Translations under genes and position numbers: made by a program
NCBI GenBank assembly: GCA_023614405.1
Contig: CM042688.1
Span: 380,047,331 to 380,111,330 of the forward strand
Length of the DNA stretch: 64,000 bases
Reading direction: 5' to 3'
Origin: Avena insularis
Lineage: Eukaryota > Streptophyta > Magnoliopsida > Poales > Poaceae
Notes under the pieces: generated by a model
Database searches by the model: none
The model's input: only the letters and a program-made list of their open reading frames with translations
What the model was told of the DNA's origin: nothing
In this document: positions 59,172-64,000 of the stretch, piece by piece
Position numbering within the stretch: the stretch's first letter is position 1
Layout: each line of letters opens with the position of its first letter

Positions 59172-60300
59172 TTCTTCTAATGTGAGGCTGACATAAAGGA
59201 CCCACCAGCCTGAATAAACGGCTGATGCAAAGAGCAAAGCTATCAAGTTCGGAACACGAAGGCGTGACAGAGGGTAAAAAATCCATCATACACACTTTTC
59301 TTCTAATGAGAGGATGGCATGTGGGGCCCAACAGCGTGATTAAATGGTAGATGCATTGAACAGTGCTATCAGGTTCAGAACAGTGTAGCGCGAGCGAAGG
59401 AAAAAATCCATCATGCACACATTTCTTCTAATGAGACGATGACATGTGGGCCTCAAGAGGTTGGTTAAACGGTAGATGCATCGAGCAGCACAATCAACTT
59501 GGAACGGTGTAGCACCAGCGAAGAAAAAAATCCATCATACGTACACACGTTTCTTCTAATGAGAGGATGACATGTGGGGCCCAGCAGCGTGATTAAACGG
59601 TAGATGCATCGAACATCACTATCAAGTTCGGAACAGGGTAGCGCAAGCGAAGGAAAAAAATCAATCATACGCACGTTTCTTGTAATGAGAGGATGATATG
59701 TGGGGCTCAGGAGGTTGGTTAAATGGTAGATGCATCAAGCAGCGCTATCAACTCGGAACGCGGTAGCACCAGTGATGGAAAAAAATCCATCATACACACA
59801 TTTCTTCTAATGAGAGGATGACATGTGGGGCCCATCATCATGAATAAACGGTAGATGCATCGAACAACGTTATCAAGTTCGGAACAGGGTAGCTCGAGCT
59901 AAGGAAAAAAATCCATCATACACACGTTTCTTCTAATAAGAGGATGGCATGTGGGGCTCAGGAGGTTGGTTCAACGGTAGATGCGTCAAGCAGCGCTATC
60001 AACTCGGAACGGGGTAGCGCCAGCGAAGGAAAAAATTCCATCATACACACGTTTCTTCTAATGAGAGGATGACATGTGGGTCCCAAGAGGTTGATTAGAC
60101 GGTAGATGCATCAAGTAGCGCTATCAACTTCAGAACAGGGTAGCGCGAGTGAAGGAAAAAAATTCTATCATACACACGATCCTTCTAATGAGAGACTGGC
60201 ATGTGGGACCTAGCAGCCTGACTAAACGGCAGACGCCTCGAGCTACGTTATCAAGTTCAAATTAGGGAGGCATGACCGAAAAGTATGGTCCGCTAGAGAC
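59172..60300 (+). repeat. 126-bp subterminal repeats, nine copies
   Basis: TTCTTCTAATGAGAGGATG recurs with starts at 59172, 59298, 59423, 59551, 59677, 59802, 59928, 60053 and 60181, spacings of 125-128 bp. Each unit continues GACATGTGGGGCCCA, AAACGGTAGATGCATCGA, TATCAAGTTCGGAACAGGG and AAAAATCCATCATACACAC. Two sub-types alternate in part (CAGCAGCGTGATT against CAGGAGGTTGGTT). Minus-strand ORFs here read through the repeat and are not genes. Confidence 0.88.
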
Positions 60301-60557
60301 ACTGACGGCTGGGACCCACACGCCTCAAAAGACTTCGGCGAGTCAACATCACGCGAGGAAACGAAAATCTTGCTTCTGCCACGCGCTGGCCGAGCTTCCT
60401 CCATGTTTTTAGCAGATCCGTCGTACTAGAGGGCCGCGAAACCGGAAAAAAAGTTTTCCATTGGCCACGGCCGAGCCAAGAATTTTGTCGCGGAAGACGC
60501 GCCTTCTACGATGACCGTCGGGCCAATTCGTTGCGGAAGGGAACATTTCTTGTAGTG

Positions 60558-61299
60558 TATTATACTAAACCTCATGGATCCACCAGTGTCAATGCATGTG
60601 TGTCCTTTTTATAAACCACCACTAGAGTCATTGCATGTTTGTTCTTTTCCTAAACCACAACTAGAGATATTGCATGTGTGTCTGTTTCCTAAACCACCAC
60701 TAGTGTCATTGCATGTGTGTTATTTTACTAAACCACATGGATCCACCAGCGTCATTGCATGTGTGTTCTTTTCCTAAACCGCCACTAGAGTCATTGCATG
60801 TGTGTAATTTTCATAAACCTCAACTAGAGTCATTGCATGTTTGTTCTTTTTTCATAAACCACATGGATACACCAGAGTCATTTGCATGTGTGTTCTTTTC
60901 ATTAACCACCACAAGTGTCATTACATGTGTGTTCCTCTCCTAAACCACATGGATCCATCAGTGTCATTGCATATCTTTGCATGTGTGTTCTTTTCCTAAA
61001 CCACCACTAGAGTCATTGCATGTGTGTACTTTCCGTAAAACACAACTAGAGTCATTGCATGTTTGTTCTTTTCATAAACCACATGGTTCCACTAGTGTCA
61101 TTCCATGTGTGTTCTTTTCGTAAACCACCACTATATTCATTGCATGTGTGTTCTTTCCATAAACCACATGGATCCACCAGATTCATTTGCATGTGTGTTC
61201 TTTTCATTAACCAACACCAGTGTCATTGCATGTGAGTTCCTTTTCACAACCATATGGATCGACTAGTGTCATTGCATGTGAGTTCCTTTCCTGAACCAT
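60558..61299 (+). repeat. Minisatellite array, segment 4
   Basis: The array resumes as TATTATACTAAACCTCATGG, close to the common TTATTTTACTAAACCACATGG. Strand and unit types are those of segments 1-3. Confidence 0.93.
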
Positions 61300-61445
61300 A
61301 ATGGCAACTAAGGTATGACATGTATTCGTTATATATTGGATGTTTACTTTGATACTTGTATGTTATGTGCCGCGACTAACTGATCATGGAATCGTGGTTG
61401 TATGCATAAAAGGTATTCTCGGAGGATTAATCCGGGGGCCCCACA
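61300..61445 (-). mobile_element. LTR fragment inside the array (inverted relative to 15155)
   Basis: Read on the minus strand from 61445 it begins TGTGGGGCCCCCGGATTAAT and continues ATGCATACAACCACGATTCC and GATCAGTTAGTCGCGGCACA, matching the terminus at 15155-15232. Only about 146 bp is present and part of an array unit is missing at the junction, so it is a truncated insertion or a repair-captured filler. Confidence 0.7.
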
Positions 61446-63781
61446 TCATGTGTGTCCTTTTTATAAACCACGATTAGTGTCATTGCATGTGTGTTCTTTT
61501 ACTAGACCACCACTAGATTCACTACATGTGTGTTATTTCCATAAACCACATGGTCCCCTAGTGTCATTGCATGTCTTTGCATGTGCGTTATTTTCCTAAA
61601 CCACCACTAGTGTCATTGCATGTGTGTTCCTTTCCTAAACCACCACTAGTGTCATTACATGTGTGTTCTTTTCATAAACCACAACTATAGTCATTGCATG
61701 TTTGTTCTTTTCATAAACCACAAGGAACCACAACTAGAGTCATTGCATGTGTTCTTTCCATAAGCCACTACTAGATTCATTGCATGTGTGTTCTTTCCAT
61801 AACCACATGGATCCACCAGAGTCATTTGCATGTGTGTTCTTTTCAATGAACACCAACAGTGTCATTTCATGTGTGTTATTTTACTAAACCACATGGATCC
61901 ACCGGTGTCAATGCATGTGTGTCCTTTTCATAAACCACCACAAAAGTCATTGCATGTTTGTTGTTTTCCTAAACCACAACTAGATACATTGCATGTGTGT
62001 TCTTTCCCTAAACCACCACTAGTGTCATTGCATGTGTTTTATTTTACTAAACCACATGAATCCACCAGTGTCATTTGCATGTGTGTTCTTTTCATGAACC
62101 ACGACCAGTGTCATTGCCTGTTTGTTATTTTCATAAACCACATGGATCCACCAGTGTCATTGCATATCATTGCATGTGTGTTCTTTTCTTAAACCACCAA
62201 TAGAGTCATTACATGCATGTTCTTTTCATAAACCACAACTATAGTCATTGCATGTTTCTTATTCTCATAAACTACATGGAAACACAACTAGAGTCATTGC
62301 ATGTGTGTTCGTTTCATCAACCACCACCAGTGTCATTGCATTGTGTTCTTTCCATAAAGCACATGGATCCACCAGAGTCATTTGCATGTGTGTTCTTTTC
62401 AATGACCACCACCAGTGTCATTGCATGCGTGTTCCTTTTCTAAACCACATGGATCCACAAGTGTCATTGCATGTCTTTGCATGTGTTCTTTTCCTAAACC
62501 ACCACTTGTGTCATTGCATGTGTGTTATTTTACTAAACCACATGTATCCACCAGTGTCAATGCATGTGTGTCCTTTTCATAAACTACCACAAGAGTCATT
62601 GCATGTTTGTCCTTTTCCTAAACCATAACTAGAGACATTGCATGTGTGTTCTTTCCCTAAAACATCAGTAGTGTCATTGCATGTGTTTTATTTTACTAAA
62701 CTACATGGATCCACCAGTGTCAATGCATGTGTATCCTTTTCATAAACCACCACTAGAGTCATTGCATGTTTGTTCTTTTCCTACACCGCGACTAGAGACA
62801 TTGCATGTGTGTTCTTTCCCTAAAACACCACTAGTGTCATTGCATGTGTTTTATTTTACTAAACCACATGGATCCACTAGTTTCATTTGCATGTGTGTTA
62901 TTTTCATAAACCACCACCAGTGTCATTGCATGTGTGTTATTTTCCTAAACCACATGGATCCACCAGTGTCATTGCATGTCACTACATGTGTGTTCTTTTC
63001 CTAAACCACCACTAGAGTCATTGCATGCGTGTTCTTTTCATAAACCACAACTATAGTCATTGCATGTTTGTTCTTTTCATAAACCACATGGAACCACAAC
63101 TAGAGTCATTGCATGTGTGTTATTTTCATAAACCACCGCCAGTGTCATTGCATGTGTGTTCTTTCCATAAACCACATTGATCCACCAGAGTCATGTGCAT
63201 GTGTTTTTTTTTCAATGACCACCACCAGTGTCATTGCATGTGTGTTCCTTTCCTAAACCACATGGATCCACCAGTGTCATTGCATGTCTTTGCATGTGTG
63301 TTCTTTTCCTAAACCACCACTAGTGTCATTGCATGTGTGTTATTTTACTAAACCTCATGGATCCACTAGTATCGATGCATGTGTGTCCTTTTCATAAACC
63401 ACCACTAGAGTCATTGCATGTTTGTTCTTTTCCTAAACCACAACTTGAGACATTGCATGTTTGTTCTTTTCCTAAACCACCACTACTGTCATTGCATCTG
63501 TGTTATTTTACTAAACCAAATGGATCCACAAGTGTCATTGCATGTGTGTTCTTTTCCTAAAGCACCACTAGAGTCATTGCATGTGTGTACTTTTCATAAA
63601 CCACAACTAGAGTCATTGCATGTTTGTTCTTTTCATAAACCACATTGATCCACCAGAGTCATTTGCACGTGTGTTCTTTTCATTAACTAGCACCAGTGTC
63701 ATTACATGTTTGTTCCTCTCCTAAACCACATGGATCCACTAGTATCATTGCATATCTTTGCATGTGAGTTCTTTTCCTAAA
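61446..63781 (+). repeat. Minisatellite array, segment 5
   Basis: Continues to CTTTTCCTAAA at 63781 in the same orientation. The stretch 62000-63000 shows a local higher-order repeat: AAACACCACTAGTG or AAACATCAGTAGTG then TGTTTTATTTTACTAAAC recurs, similar to 590-640 in segment 1. It ends abruptly at an LTR start. Confidence 0.93.
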
Positions 63782-64000
63782 TGTTGGGGGATACCCCCGG
63801 GTAGGGTCACGCCAGGGTATAATGGCCGAGTTAGCCGAGGTACGACAAGGTCAAAGCGAATGCTAGCCGAGTCACCTCAAGGCAGGCCGAATCACGGAGT
63901 AACCCGGACCGGAGGATGATCACCTAACTGGGTCCCGGCCGACTTATGTCATATGTCGGCAGGATTTATGTATGTTGTATGCAGGTACAAGTGTGGCCGG
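63782..64000 (+). mobile_element. LTR retrotransposon start, cut by the window end
   Basis: The array stops and TGTTGGGGGATACCCCCGGG begins. GGGGGATACCCCC is palindromic, and such TG-starting, GC-rich termini are common in Triticeae LTR elements. CGAGTTAGCCGAG and GAATGCTAGCCGAGTCA show an internal short repeat. The 219 bp visible do not allow family or coding assignment. Confidence 0.6.

Larger units (their letters stand above)
58621..60557 (-). mobile_element. CACTA transposon, one terminus with subterminal repeats
   Basis: On the minus strand the element starts CACTACAAGAAATGTTCCCT at 60557, the CACTA superfamily terminus. TAT follows on the plus side (60558-60560) and could be the 3-bp target duplication. 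The nine 126-bp repeats lie in the subterminal position typical of Triticeae CACTA elements. No transposase and no opposite terminus were found; the inner boundary is nominal. The insertion lies at the edge of the minisatellite array. Confidence 0.62.

Noticed and set aside
59149..59674. Minus-strand ORFs of 69-89 codons with internal repeats (FFPSLALPCSELDS)
   Set aside because: They are translations of the 126-bp subterminal repeats.

Overview
The window is plant nuclear DNA from a large, repeat-packed grass genome, most likely Triticeae (wheat, Aegilops, barley or rye). The support is a BARE/Angela-like Copia element whose LTR starts TGAAGGAAATATGCCC, Stowaway MITEs with CTCCCTCC termini and TA duplications, a CACTA terminus with long subterminal repeats, long grass-type LTRs, and spliced plant genes of the B3, DUF295 and SINA type. 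Operons, ribosome-binding sites, tRNA, rRNA and CRISPR arrays were not seen.

Layout. (1) 1-15154 and 60558-63781: five same-strand segments of one low-CpG minisatellite built from 39-bp and 46-bp units with kilobase-scale higher-order copies. A solo LTR (1299-2842, 5-bp target duplication) and a Helitron on the minus strand (8428-11655, inserted between A and T) interrupt it; removing either restores the repeat exactly. A 146-bp LTR scrap (61300-61445) also interrupts it. (2) 15155 to about 20390: a long LTR-like region, whose first 78 bp match the 61362-61445 scrap in inverted orientation. (3) About 20390-23660: a repeat-rich element, probably a non-autonomous DNA transposon, with 16-bp, about 380-bp and 84-bp tandem repeats. 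(4) 25700-30060: a small gene island on the minus strand, with a newly assembled three-exon gene and a B3-domain gene carrying one in-frame stop. (5) 30900-50760: a field of two related repeat families (unit A about 375 bp, unit B about 520 bp) split by a complete but dead Copia element (33625-41798, duplication CCATC). (6) 51300-57560: a second gene island on the plus strand: a DUF295 pseudogene with several in-frame stops, an intact B3 (REM-like) gene, and a degenerate SINA-like gene. (7) 57560-60557: duplicated AT-rich DNA leading into a CACTA end with nine 126-bp subterminal repeats. (8) 63782-64000: the start of another LTR element, cut by the window edge.

The genes do not form a visible pathway. 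Both islands carry a B3-domain gene beside other genes and are decaying: most in-frame stops in the DUF295 pseudogene and the Copia polyprotein can be explained by C-to-T change in CG or CAG context, as expected in methylated heterochromatin. The most unusual content is the two tandem-repeat fields. I did not recognise either as a named satellite and could not search for them.
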